This document shows, piece after piece, positions 10,022 to 20,726 of a stretch of DNA of 64,000 nt; within the stretch, counting starts at the first letter, position 1; each line of letters opens with the position of its first letter. A program made the translations under genes and the position numbers. The stretch lies in the NCBI GenBank assembly GCA_023213315.1, contig JAKCPI010003225.1, positions 1 to 64,000 of the forward strand, in the 5' to 3' direction. The stretch is from Euborellia annulipes. Taxonomy: Eukaryota; Arthropoda; Insecta; Dermaptera; Anisolabididae. Below the pieces are notes generated by a model. That model did not search any database. It was not told the DNA's origin and saw only the letters and a list, made by a program, of their open reading frames with translations.

Positions 10022-11376
10022 TAAATAAAAAGCTTTTGTTTCAATTTTTTTTAGAAGAGCCCTTGAGAGGCTCTCATGCTATCATCTCTCAATTAAATTC
10101 ATTTTGTTTTCTTTCGTCAATTAAATCAAGAGCCTTGCAAAGAATAAATCTTATTTTATTTTTCTCTATTCACTGTTCAATTCCGCCTGTCGGATTTCCT
10201 TTGAGTGGCAAAAATCAATGGGGGCTCATCAAACAGTTTCCTCCTCTACTATTAATTTCAAATCATACTATTTGCATTTGAATGAAAAAAAAAAAAACAT
10301 CATAAATACAGGGTGCACCATAGATTGCGTTCTCTTTCCAAAGAAATTGTGAAAAATTTTTGGTATATTAGAAAATATTCTTTTTAAATAAATAAATACA
10401 CTTTCTAGCTATAGATTTTAGACATTAAGGCCCGTATTCATAAACGAGACTTGATGAAGTAAGACTTATTTGAACAAGTCGAGCTGGTTTGTGCATGTGT
10501 GGGGAAATAAAAAATTAAAAATCAAGTTCTCTCGAGATATATACGTAGTTTGCATGAAAAATGACTATGAATTGGAAGATAATTATTTGAATCATGAGAT
10601 CAGAATCAACAGGTTGTCGTTATTTTCTTATAATGGAAGTGCATAGCCTTGATGTCACCGATTTGAACGAAATTTTTTTTTAATGTCTAGTACTTGATGA
10701 AAAACAAATTCTGTTAAAGCGAGAGAACGCGCTTCTCAACTGTTCGTCTAAAAAGAGTGGGGTGATCCATAGAAAATACGCAAGTTGATGGTAATTGCGC
10801 CAAAACAGAAAGTAATAATAAAAAAAACAAAATATTTTCTCACAAACTTTAAATGAACGAATTGTGTGCGAATCCTTGCATATTATTGACGCTTATCATA
10901 AAAATAAAATTCAAGGTTAATCGAATATATTTATTATCAAGCTTTTTAATTAATAAACGCTATCATGAGTTTTTATCGTTAAATAGAGTCTATATTCATT
11001 GTCAAGCCAAAACATTTGAGTGCAATCATTCATTTGGTGGTAAAATTGTACTGTGAAATTCGACAAATATCCATTTGACTTTTAGCGTCAAAGTTGTTCA
11101 TTAAAGTGAGGTCGGAAAATAAATAAATAAATAGAGCGCTAATATCGACTTTGCTCTTGATCTCATCTCTATTGATTGATTGCAAAGGGCTAAAAGGAGT
11201 TCCGATTCCCGATTAATGGTTATGGAGCCAGGGAGTTGCATCCACCGGGACAAAGACAAAAAAGACCGAAACAAATTGAATGTCAACGGGCCCCGGAAGG
11301 TGAACGATTTTTAAAGCAAGGAAACAATTCAAGAGAAAATATATCAATAGAGAATAGAACGAGAGAGAAAACCCTA
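10022..11376. other. No gene recognised
   Basis: AT-rich. GGCCCGTATTCATAAACGAG at 10429 after TTAA resembles a DNA-transposon end, but no partner end was found. Reading frames here are short. Confidence 0.45.
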
Positions 11377-11462
11377 CTAGCCGCAAGAACTGCCTTCGGG
11401 GGACTTTTCCACCAACGCCTCGCCTTTTCTTAATTACTAGCCGCGACGCCCGCCTTCGGCCT
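11377..11462 (-). mobile_element. Two tandem H-family 3' ends
   Basis: CTAGCCGC at 11377 and again at 11437, each followed on the plus strand by GC-rich hairpin remnants (GCCTTCGG). Matches minus-strand Helitron-like 3' ends. Confidence 0.55.
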
Positions 11463-11476
11463 GATTTTACTTCTTG

Positions 11477-11590
11477 AAGGTCTAACAAGATAAAGTCGAC
11501 AAACTCCGGGAGGTGATTCTAGACCTCGAAAGCAACAAACAAGTTCCTCTTCACTACGGTCCAATTCTCAATCATTTGGGCGTTATCAAT
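11477..11590. repeat. Left outer arm of large inverted arrangement
   Basis: GGTCTAACAAGATAAAGTCG to CAATTCTCAATCATTTGG recurs in inverted orientation at 15841-15955. Also contains a local palindrome with 11620-11646 (ACTCCGGGAGGTGATTCT). Confidence 0.75.
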
Positions 11591-11651
11591 TTTTGTGTTC
11601 TTTTTTTTTAGGCAAGCTCTGAGAATCACCTCCCTGAGTTTGTCGACTCTG

Positions 11652-11768
11652 TATATCGGCGGAAACTAAATATATATCTCAACGCAAAAAAATATCTGGT
11701 GTGACAAGCACAGTACACAACTTTCGATTACCGAAGGTAAGATCAGTGCGCCCAGTCACACCAGATTT
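11652..11768 (+). mobile_element. A-family long-hairpin end only
   Basis: TATCGGCGGAAACTAAATAT, then CTGGTGTGACAAGCACAG ... CCAGTCACACCAG. Confidence 0.7.
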
Positions 11769-11907
11769 TTTTTCTATGTTTATATGTTGAATTCTAATGT
11801 AAGTCAACGCAATTGGGCGGGTGGATCCAACAATCCAACGTGAATTTTATAGTTGGATAATCGTTAAAAGAATGGCAGCTAGTTATTATTTCATTTATTA
11901 GGATGTA

Positions 11908-11950
11908 TATGCTGACGTTTCGGTCTTAATTAAAGCCATCTTCAGAGCTT
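11908..11950 (-). ncRNA. Hammerhead-like motif
   Basis: Minus: GCT, CTGAAGA, T, GGCTTTAATTAAGACC (helix II with mismatches), GAAACGTC, AGC. Helix I proximal part is 3 bp. Confidence 0.5.
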
Positions 11951-11969
11951 GCAGGCTATCAAGATAGTC

Positions 11970-12012
11970 AAGTTCTGAGGATGGTCATAACCAAGACCGA
12001 AACGTCAGATCA
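11970..12012 (+). ncRNA. Hammerhead-like motif
   Basis: CTGAGGA at 11975, T, helix II GGTC/GACC, GAAACGTC at 11999. Helix I is weak (TT against AG). Confidence 0.45.
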
Positions 12013-12083
12013 TCCTCAGCTTGCGGGCTGTGAATATAGGCAAGCTCTGAGAATCACCTCCCGGAGTTTGTCGACTCTGTATA

Positions 12084-12202
12084 ATATATCGGCGGAAACT
12101 AAATATATACCTCAACGCAAAAAAAGTCTGGTGTGACAATCACAGAACACAACTTTCGATTACCGATGGTAAGAGCTGTGCGACCAGTCACACCTGATTT
12201 TC
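12084..12202 (+). mobile_element. A-family long-hairpin end only
   Basis: GGCGGAAACTAAATATA, GTGTGACAATCACAGAACAC ... GACCAGTCACACC. Second such end within 450 bp. Confidence 0.7.
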
Positions 12203-12671
12203 TTCTATGTTTATAAATTGTTTCATGTTGAATTCTAATGTAATGTAAGTCGACGCAATTGGGCGGGTGGGTGGATCTAGCGTTCGAGGCAGAAAATGAA
12301 TGTAACAACGTTCTTAATTAAATTTAATACTACAGGTAGAGGCAAACTCAATAGGATCCCCCAAGAAATATTGTTCCGACCAGAGATATAACATATTAGC
12401 CTGCATGCAAGCTAATTAACTTTTATATCTCCGTGACAAGAATATAAGAAATAACTAACAATAATTAAGCCAAGGGAGCTAATTAGCATTGTTAGCGCGG
12501 AATAGAGGGTGGGGCGGACAATTAAGGAAACGTTAGCGTTACATAGAGCGCAAGAGAAATCTGATAGGCCGGTTGTGGAAATAGCAAGCTTATCCGGGAG
12601 ATAGCAAATCATCGATATGGTAAACAACCTCAGAATTAAAAAAGAAAATGAGTTTTTTCACAGCTATCTGA
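12203..12671. other. No gene recognised
   Basis: Unassigned sequence inside the large inverted arrangement, less AT-rich than its surroundings. Confidence 0.45.
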
Positions 12672-12679
12672 GGTATGAG

Positions 12680-13725
12680 TAGGGACACGAAAAAAGTATC
12701 GATACTTGCTGGTATCGATACTTTTGTTTCGATACTAGTACTTTTTTTACTCGATACTTTTCTTTCGATACTTTACTCATATGAGTACTTGATTGCCGGT
12801 ATCGAATGAAAAGTACTCATTCAAATATCATTTTTTTTTAAATGTTTTTTCGGCATCTTAGGCTATATAGATAGACTTTAAACGTTATATAAATATTTTA
12901 ATTGCGATTCTGCCAAAGAATATCGCATATTCTTTTTTTCCTTGATATAAATAGCAAGTTGATATATAGCAAAAGGTCGATATTTGTGGGATAGACTTTA
13001 TTCCATCATATTCCTAATAATTATTTATTAATGGAAAATTTGATACTTTTTAATTTCATTTAATAACATTAAATTTCTAATTTAATTTTTTTTTGTATTA
13101 TTGCAAACTGTATTTACTAGATTTAAAAGTGCGCAAATATTACATAGAAAGGCCAATATATAAGCTAATAAAAATCCTGGTCGACAAGGTTTCTTCACAA
13201 GAAATCTGATTAGTGAATTTAGTACATTTTTTTATAGTGAATTCAGATATGTAGTTAGAATTTTTCCATCAGCCGTTTAGAGCACTTTTTCTATTAAAAT
13301 ATTTTTTTATATATCTCTAAAACTGAGCCTGATGGAGAAAAACTGAAATGATATTTGAATTTATGAAAAATATTTCTAGAAAGAAAAAAAGTTCATTTTT
13401 GTTGACCAGTGAAAATGGACAGACTTTTATTTTGGCGAAATCCGTATTTTTATTGAGAAAGCCCCCTCCTCCTGGTACTCATTACTTTGAGGAAAGCGGC
13501 ATACCAGTATACCCCATTGATCTTCCATTGGGCCCTTTGAACGACGTCAGGAGCCTAAGATGCCGAAAAAATTTAAAAAAAGAGGAAAAATACTCATACT
13601 TTAAAAAATACTCGATACTTAGTGGTATCGATACTTTTCATTCGATACTTTTTGGTATCGATACTTTCCTTTCGATACGATACCAAGTACAAGTATCGAT
13701 ACTTTTTTTCGATACCGTATCCCTA
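12680..13725. mobile_element. hAT-type non-autonomous element (1046 bp)
   Basis: Starts TAGGGACACG, ends CGTATCCCTA. Flanked by the exact 8-bp duplication GGTATGAG (12672-12679, 13726-13733). Both ends carry several TATCGATAC palindromes spaced by CTTTT. The interior at 13170-13345 also occurs inverted at 30715-30885. The frame across 13348-13746 is read-through of these repeats. No transposase seen. Confidence 0.85.
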
Positions 13726-13963
13726 GGTATGAGGAAAGTATTGTGAAGTGAGCAACTTGATGAAGGTATTAGTTATAATTAATAATTAAATTAAAATCTC
13801 TATATATGTATATAATGTCGGATTGTCCGTCTGTCTGTCTTTCTCCAATCCGAGTCGCATCCCCGATCTCTCTAAGAAAATAAATATACAAATTTAATTA
13901 TATAACAATTCTTATTATTTTTGATTTGAGAGATTTTAATTACTTTAATTAATTGGCTTGCCC

Positions 13964-14147
13964 GGGAGCCGTGGCTCAGTGAGAAGACATTAGCCTCTCG
14001 CACCGGAGTCCCGGGTTCGCTTCCCGCTCCATGCGAGAAAAATCTATTTCATTCGATTTGACTTCAAATCATTTTAAATAAATAGGGATGGGATCTAAAT
14101 GGCCTTACTTGTTAGATGCCGAAAAAGACCTTAAAAAAAAAAAAAAA
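13964..14147 (+). mobile_element. S2 SINE (tRNA-like head, second family)
   Basis: Head GGGAGCCGTGGCTCAGTGAG with B box GGGTTCGCTTCCC, GCGAGAAAAATCTATTTCAT, tail CTAAATGGCC...GATGCCGAAAAAG, then poly-A. Head differs from S1 but the tail is shared. Confidence 0.8.
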
Positions 14148-14365
14148 TATATATTGGCTTCAATTTTTCATAAGGCAAGACAATGCTTTCCAATGGGCAA
14201 ATTCTGGAATTTTTACGCTTCACCTTTTGAGAATTTGTGGACTCGAGTGAGTATTTTTCGTGGACTTTCCCTAACGTCCTCTAGAAGACTCTAAAATTCG
14301 TTTCAACGGGAAGCTGGTCAAACAGCGCGATAGACGGATAGTGTAAATAAGACCTTATTTTTAAA

Positions 14366-14752
14366 TCTATATATATAATTCGCTAATGTCCGTCTGTCTG
14401 TCTGTCACGCTCTATTTAGGCAACTTACCGTTGGAATTTTGAAATGAAATTTTATATGCATAAAGAGGACCTTCTCGGGATTATAGGAAAATTATTTTCA
14501 TCCCGAAATTCCCATAACTTTTTGAGTTATTAATTCCTAAAGTTACGATTTCTCCCACAGGAAATGTATAGAGAAATATTTAAGTATTCTTTTCATTTGT
14601 GTATTCCATGAATGTAAACATATCCTCAAGCAGACACTGAATTGGAATGGAATAATAATAATTTTCTTTTCATTATTTAAGAAGAAAAGGCGAGTGTCCG
14701 CTGCAGGTGGGCCCGAGCCAGCTGGAAGGAGGTCCAGGGGGGTCCCGGCTAG
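14366..14752 (+). mobile_element. H-family (Helitron-like) copy
   Basis: Starts TCTATATATATAATTCGC after an A and ends GGTCCCGGCTAG before a T, matching the Helitron 5'-TC / CTRR-3' rule and A-T target. No Rep/helicase coding. The 3' hairpin is shortened in this copy. Confidence 0.7.
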
Positions 14753-14790
14753 TATAAAAAAAATTAGATAAGAGAATGTGTTATAAGTGT

Positions 14791-14843
14791 CTAGCTTTGA
14801 AGGCTGAAGATGGGAGCCGAAACGTTCCTACGATAATAAAGCC
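14791..14843 (+). ncRNA. Hammerhead-like motif, independent family
   Basis: GCTTT (14794) and AGG (14801) pair with CCT (14827) and AAAGC (14838), giving a two-part helix I with an internal loop. CTGAAGA at 14804, T, short helix II GG/CC, GAAACGTT at 14819 (cleavage triplet GTT). Confidence 0.55.
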
Positions 14844-15167
14844 CTTTTTTCAACAAATCAGCTACAGCCACCATCTATAAATTAAATTAAAAAAAAAACA
14901 CAATTTTAGTATTTGAGCGCCTCTTTCTCAATAGGGGATTTTGATTGAGGGAAATTCAATTAGAGAGCAGCCGAAAATAATCCGTTTATTTAAACAACAT
15001 TTTATAGGCCATATTTTTCAAGAAAGAAATTTAAACAGCGCGTCTTTTTATCATCCAACTTATCAAAACAATGAACTTTTAGTTATTATATTAGAAAATG
15101 AAAAAAAAAAAAACCAAAAATAGCATCGAAAAGATAAATAACGGAAGCATGCATGCAATGGCGTTAT
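14844..15167. other. No gene recognised
   Basis: AT-rich, with a poly-A patch near 15098-15115. Confidence 0.45.
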
Positions 15168-15310
15168 TTCTGTGTACTGTGATTGTCACTCGAGACTTTT
15201 TTTGCGTTGAGATATATTTAGTTTCCGCCGATATATTATACAAAGTCGTCCAACTCCGGGGGGTGATTCTCAGAGCTTGCCTATATTCACAGCCCGCAAG
15301 CTGAGGATGA

Positions 15311-15350
15311 TCTGACGTTTCGGTCTTGGTTATGGCCTTCCTCAGAACTT
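15311..15350 (-). ncRNA. Hammerhead-like motif
   Basis: Minus: CTGAGGA, A, GGCC...GACC, GAAACGTC. Counterpart of 11970-12012 in the other arm. Confidence 0.45.
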
Positions 15351-15369
15351 GACTATCTTGATAGCCTGC

Positions 15370-15411
15370 AAGCTCTGAGGATGGCTTTAACCAAGATCGA
15401 AACGTCAGCTT
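15370..15411 (+). ncRNA. Hammerhead-like motif
   Basis: Helix I AAGCT/AGCTT (5 bp), CTGAGGA at 15375, T, helix II GGCTTT/AAGATC (imperfect), GAAACGTC at 15399. Confidence 0.6.
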
Positions 15412-15840
15412 AGAGGGCCTAATAAATGAAATAATAACTAGCTGCCATTCTTTTAACGATTATCCAACTATAAAATTCATATCTTTTAATAAATTTAGTA
15501 GGAGGCAAGATAATGCAAATGTTCAAAATGGCTTCAATTGAGAGCTTACTAAAAGGAGAAAGAAGTTTCTATAAAATCTGCAAAACTCAGATTTAAAAAA
15601 TATTATTGTAAGAGAAAAATAAAACTTTTCAAAATTTAGCGATTTAAAATTTTTTGTAAATGTCGACCATTGTAACCGTATCAAAAAGAGGGTGAAAATC
15701 TTTTTACGCACTGTATTCTTTATGGAAATCTAATGAGCTTTCCAACGCTTTTTTCAAATTTGCTGTCCGGGCAATAGTTTAGGAAATATGACCGTATTTC
15801 TGAAAAAAACTCGACTCTTTCTGAAAAAACACAAAAATTG

Positions 15841-15955
15841 AGATAACGGCCAAATGGTTGAGAATTGGACCGTAGTAAAGAGGAACTTGTTTGTTGCTTT
15901 CGAGGTCTAGAATCACCTCCCGGAGATTGCTGACTTTATCCTGTTAGACCCTTTA
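15841..15955. repeat. Right outer arm of large inverted arrangement
   Basis: Inverted copy of 11477-11590 (CCAAATGATTGAGAATTGG-type end to TTAGACC). Confidence 0.75.
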
Positions 15956-16150
15956 TTAAGACGGATTCAGAGTCGTGAATAGGGCGAGAGCACTACCAAT
16001 CGGCTAAGCGGTCGTGATCACTACCCTATGTGAACCATTGGTAGTGGGAGTGGGGGTCGTTCCCGCCCTCGACAAGTCTGGTCGTGCTCACTCCGACTGG
16101 TTGGATATTGCTCGACCGCTTCAGTCGTATTTCTTCGCTGAGGAAACATC

Positions 16151-16788
16151 ATGTCGGTTTATAAAATGAGCAGTGCGCAGGTTATGAAGTTTGTTGAATT
16201 ATATCGCGACAAGGAATGCTTGTGGAAAATAACTTCAGAAGCCTGATGCAAGAGACGAAGCAATGCAAGATATAAGCCGAGAAATGGCCATTGAAGGTTT
16301 CGGTGTTCGTGAAGTGGCACAAAAAATTAAAAATATACGATCCTCGTATTATCAGGAAATAAAAAAAATTTCCAACTCAAAGAAATCCGGGGCCTCGATT
16401 GATGAAATCTACAAACCTAGGGTTTTTCAATTGTACATTCATTTTTAGCAAAGAACCCTGCCCTGAAATGAATGAAACGCAGTCAAGCAGTCAGCAGAAG
16501 TTCACAGCAACGCGGGAAGAAGAAACTGATATTGATGACCCTCCAGAAAGAACTTCGTCAAATGAAAGGGAGAAAGATGAATCTTTTAAAGTTCCTTCTT
16601 CTCAGGCCAGTTCATCCAACAAGAAGAGGCGCCTTCAAGATAGATGCACTCCACCTGCGTACATTACAGAAGCAACTGAAAAGCTGGACTCCATACAATC
16701 AAAATTTTCTATGGAGACAGAATTTGATGTTTGAAGTCAAAGTTTGGCCAAGCAACTGAATAATATGGACATTTGGAGAGCTCTAACT
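16151..16788 (+). pseudogene. MADF/BESS-type DNA-binding protein pseudogene
   Basis: Three frames must be joined to follow it. Frame 1 from ATG 16151 gives VMKFVELYRDKECLW before a TGA at 16244. Frame 2 gives RDEAMQDISREM, KIKNIRSSYYQEIKK and KKSGASIDEIYKPR. Frame 3 gives a serine-rich linker, a KKRR basic cluster and TEKLDSIQSKF. After another in-frame TGA at 16735, SQSLAKQLNNMD resembles a BESS-like C-terminus. The order ELYRD..LW, KWKNLR-like, KSG..D.IYKP matches the MADF (Myb/SANT-like) domain. Family knowledge: MADF proteins are transcription factors or accessory proteins of PIF/Harbinger transposons. No introns, two frameshifts and a stop suggest a processed or transposon-derived relic. 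Confidence 0.65.
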
Positions 16789-16802
16789 TCGAACTAACTT
16801 AG

Positions 16803-16873
16803 GCGAAAATATAAAATTTCAATCTCCTAGCTCTTTTCGTTCACAGACCATTGTATATGGGTAAGAGAAAGTA
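16803..16873 (-). mobile_element. A-family end fragment
   Basis: AAATATAAAATTTCAATCTC, CTCTTTTCGTTC and GGTAAGAGAAAGTAA only. Confidence 0.6.
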
Positions 16874-17604
16874 ATAAAGATGAAATGTTAAAAGACAAAC
16901 GCAATTCATTTTATTTACGTTAAATTCGATTATTTAAATTCCTCTTTTATTATCTTTTTATACAAAATTTCTCTAAAAGCACTTTAGGGAATTTAACGGT
17001 AGCCAATATTTCAATATTCTTTATTAAGCAACGAGGTTATTGCTAATCGAAATTAAAAAGCTGATGGAAAAATGTTCGGACAATTTATTCTAACCAAGAG
17101 ATAATCTTAAATATAAATGGAAATTTTTTTATTATATATATTAAAATAAATAGAGAAATATGAACAGGGTTCAATTTCTTTTGAATATCCCCATATTATC
17201 GGAAATTTCATTCAGGCTACGGATGGATCTAAGGCAAATAATTTAAAATCAAATGATTCAGATATTTCGTGCTTAGTTATATGGAGGTTTGGAAAAAACC
17301 GAGTCACACGGTGTGTATAATACCCCCCCCCTCCCCCCCCCCATTTTAGATTTATATTCGCTATTGGCTTTGAATTATCTCGGACTTCTTTTTAGATTAA
17401 ATCACTTAATCTCAAGATCACCTTCCTTCTCTGTTCATCTTCGTTGCATATCAAATCTTTTCCAATTAACATAATCAAGAGGCATAGAAATAAATCTCTC
17501 CCGATCTCATCTATCTATCTACATTTTGTAGCCTTCTGCATTCTAACTTTCTCTTTAACCCTCTGATGGTCGAGCAAGTAGAGCTCTAGCCTCGAAACTT
17601 CTTA
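16874..17604. other. No gene recognised
   Basis: AT-rich. C-rich tract with a single T at 17323-17342. A stray A-family end (AACTTTCTCTTTAACC) at about 17545. Confidence 0.5.
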
Positions 17605-18117
17605 CTCTTTTTCTTATTTTAATTTTGCCTATATAGTGGGAAAGTATTGCGATTATGTCAAAAATTCGATATCGAGATTTTGACGGAAACACACGTTTTG
17701 AGTCCAAAAAAGTGTGACCCGCAAAATGGTCTGTCTGTGTGTCTGTGAACAAAATCAGCCAAAAACTACAAAAACCTTTACTATTTTATTTCTATTTTCT
17801 CAAAATTGGCTCAAACGATTTTGATTAAAATTCAAAAATCAGCTATTTTTTTTTAGATGCTCTTTAAAGATGTATATCAGTAAAATTTTTCGCGAAATTT
17901 GTTTGAAGTTCCCTTTACTGATGTAGTATTTCAGATATTTCAAATTCACTTTCCGGCTCTTCCTTCCATAGAGCCAATGTTAAATCCCCGTATGGGGATT
18001 TGCATGTTAATTTCGATTCAAAAGGGGGTTAATTTGTAAAACAAATACTGAATGCGCCTTTAAATTACCGAAATTAAGAACAAATTGTCTTTTGTGCAAC
18101 CAGTCACACCAGATTTT
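17605..18117 (+). mobile_element. A-family element, degenerate long subfamily
   Basis: AAAGTATTGCGATTATGTCA, AGATGCTCTTTAAAG, CCCCGTATGGGGATTTGCAT, then a deleted end hairpin, CAACCAGTCACACCAG. Confidence 0.7.
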
Positions 18118-18517
18118 TACTTTTTTTTTCTTATAAAGTGGTCCAGTTCGGAACTAAGGTGCTATGACAAACGAAATATATCTCGACTGGTGTATGATAA
18201 GTCACACCACATCTTTCTCTTCAATAGCATTGCTTTTTTTTATCTTTTGATTGTCAGGATTCTATTTATTATATGTCTCATTTCACTCGTAATATTTTAA
18301 TTTTTACACAAAATTAAAATAAAAAATTCCCTCTCGGTGGGAATTTATTCTTAAAACTTGCATGAGTTGGAGTAAATAGATTAAAACTTAGAATGATGAG
18401 TCAGAGGAATAATAATGGGGAACAAAAGAATTGCTCTTTGCACCAGACGACCCCCCTCCTCCCCCCCCCCACGCTTCGCACCCACAGTTTATAAAAATGC
18501 CACTTTCTTGTGTTTTT
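18118..18517. other. No gene recognised
   Basis: Unassigned. A C-rich patch is present near 18450-18470. Confidence 0.4.
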
Positions 18518-19560
18518 ACTTTCTCTTAAGGCCGTTTCACACGTAGGGTTTTCAGGTTTTATTGCATGCGATATGACGTCACTGCAAGCAGAGTGATGCA
18601 CCGAATAAAACGTCAGCTGTCAAAATGAAATAACCTCACTTTTTGGTTAAAGTCAGCCATGTTGGATGACGTGAAAAATCCGACTCTGTGATTGGTCGAT
18701 GCCTGGGTTTGGAAAAAAGGCATGCAAAAAAATAGATCTTGCTGAATCAGCCAAAAGCCCATGCAATCAGACGCTAGGGTCATAAATGACGTCATATCGC
18801 ATGGGATATAACAAGAAAACACTCCGTGTGAAGCGGCCTTTTCTATACCGGGCATATGAAATATTTAGAGAGAGAAAGTATTGCGATCATGTCAAAAATT
18901 CGATGTCAAGATTGGTGGATTTGTTAGGAATTGAGCTACAGGATTGAAATTTTATATTTAAGTTAGTTACCCTCCCGGACACTCAAAATAAGCTTTTGAA
19001 CAAAATCGGCCAAAGAGTACTAATACTTTACTGATGTCCTTTTTCAGTTTTTTTCGAATTTCTCAAAATTGGCTCAAACGATTGTAATTAAAATTCATAA
19101 ATCAATTATTTTTTAGATGCTCTTTAAAAAGTATATCAGTGAAATTTTTCGTCAAAATTGTTTGAAGTACAATTTACTGATGAGTATTTCAGATATTTCA
19201 AATTCACTTTTCGGCTCTTCCTTCCATAGAGTCAATGTTAAATCCCCATAGGGGGATTTGTATGTAAAGTTCGATTTAAAAACTTGTTACATATTCCAAT
19301 TCTTAAGAAATTTTGTATTTATTTACGATTCTATATTGTGTATAAAATGTCCAAATATGAGATTAAAATTTTGAAAAATAACCATAGTTTATGTGAAGCA
19401 GTCAACATTTAAAATGCAAGTTTGAAACTAAAGTGCTATGGGAAACTAAATACAGTATATCTCGATACAAAAAATCTGGTGTGACCAGCACGGTGCACAA
19501 CTTTCTCTTACCGAAGGGTAAGAGAAAGTTGTGTGCTGTGCGCCAGTCACACCAGATTTC
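18518..19560 (+). mobile_element. A-family element (long subfamily) split by a MITE
   Basis: ACTTTCTCTTA at 18518 is interrupted within the short hairpin and resumes at about 18845 (TTTAGAGAGAGAAAGTATTG). Ends with a near-perfect long hairpin, GGTGTGACCAGCACGG ... CGCCAGTCACACCAG. Confidence 0.8.
18528..18840. mobile_element. MITE with AAGGCCG(C/T)TTCACACG termini
   Basis: Imperfect terminal inverted repeats of about 55 bp: AAGGCCGTTTCACACG left, CGTGTGAAGCGGCCTT right. Both contain GCGATATGACGTCA. No clear target duplication. Superfamily unassigned. No ORF. Confidence 0.7.
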
Positions 19561-20149
19561 TTCATTTCAATTTTAATTATATTATTATTAATAAAATTGA
19601 TTTTTCCTAAGGCGAGATAGGACCCAATGCTTTTCAATAGGTGAAATTTTAAATTTTCACGAATATTTTATGCCTCCCCATTTGGGGATTTATTGATGCC
19701 TATAATTTTTTCTAGACTATAGCGTTTGAATGATATTTGAAAATCTATTTTAATTTTCAAGAGATTATTAACCAGCATCACATAATAATTATTGGGGATC
19801 ATCTCTAAAAATGTTTTGTTTGTTAACAGATGTGTTTAATTTTGTTTTAGATGTTATTTTAATTAACAAAGTACATACACACATATCCGATGTTTTGGCA
19901 GAGAGCGCATTTAATAAATAAACAATTCATAATTATATTCAATCAGTGAAAAGTGATTGGAACGTTTTAACAATTGATTCAATCAATGCATCCTCTGCTC
20001 TCTGCTGAGAGCAACGTTTGCTCCGTTGCTCCTTCAGGATCAATGGATTAATTTTATTTGAATATTAAATAACAAGGAAAATGACCTCCGTTTTACCCCA
20101 CCACGTACCGTTTTCGGGGACCTATTCCCACCCCTTTTCGTCAATTTAA
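19561..20149. other. No gene recognised
   Basis: AT-rich, no family identified. Confidence 0.5.
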
Positions 20150-20726
20150 GGAGCTACGGGAGCGAATTGGTTACGCATGTTTTTCCCGCTCAGATGGCGT
20201 TGTGTGTCATAAAAAATATCCTCAAAAAATCAAGTAATTCAAAAATTTGCCAAGAGATGTCAGAATGGTAGCTAATAATATTTAATGCATTTGGTTGATT
20301 TTTATTGATCTTTTAACAATAAATACTTTATAAATGTTATTATATTTTATGTATCTTTTATAAAAGCATAAAGATATATAAATATAGGCTAATACTATAT
20401 CGGCTGTTAGACTAGCGTGCCATCTATTGCAAGAATGCTGAACTAATTTGACAGTTGATTTTTAAATAAATCATCAAAGCTTATTTTTAAAATTTCTTAA
20501 TTAATATGTGATTAATAATAACAATAAATTCATTTTTAAATTTAAAAAAAAATTAAAGATTATTGGGACAGATTGTTTTTTTGTATTTGCTTGATAACAA
20601 AAAAATTAACTAATTTTTTAATAAGTCATTAAAAAAATTATAGCTCGATGTCCCAATAATCTCCTATGAATTTAATTCATTTAAAAAAAAACCGCATTGA
20701 AAAATTCCTTATAATAGTCTATTTTT

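Larger units (their letters stand above)
11841..12150. repeat. Left inner arm of large inverted arrangement
   Basis: TGAATTTTATAGTTGGATAA through GTGACAATCACAGAAC is repeated inverted at 15168-15480, including two hammerhead-like motifs in each arm. Confidence 0.75.
15168..15480. repeat. Right inner arm of large inverted arrangement
   Basis: Inverted copy of 11841-12150, including half of an A-family hairpin end (15168-15235). Confidence 0.75.

Noticed and set aside
10315..10345. CAGGGTGCACCATAG as a mariner-like end
   Set aside because: Only one end. GGGGTGATCCATAG near 10760 is in direct orientation.
10426..10470. TTAAGGCCCGTATTCATAAACG as a piggyBac/Kolobok-type end
   Set aside because: No matching inverted end within reach, so no element can be delimited.
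13348..13746. 132-codon open frame, longest in the window
   Set aside because: Lies inside the hAT element and its C-terminal third is translation of the TATCGATAC/CTTTT array. No domain pattern.
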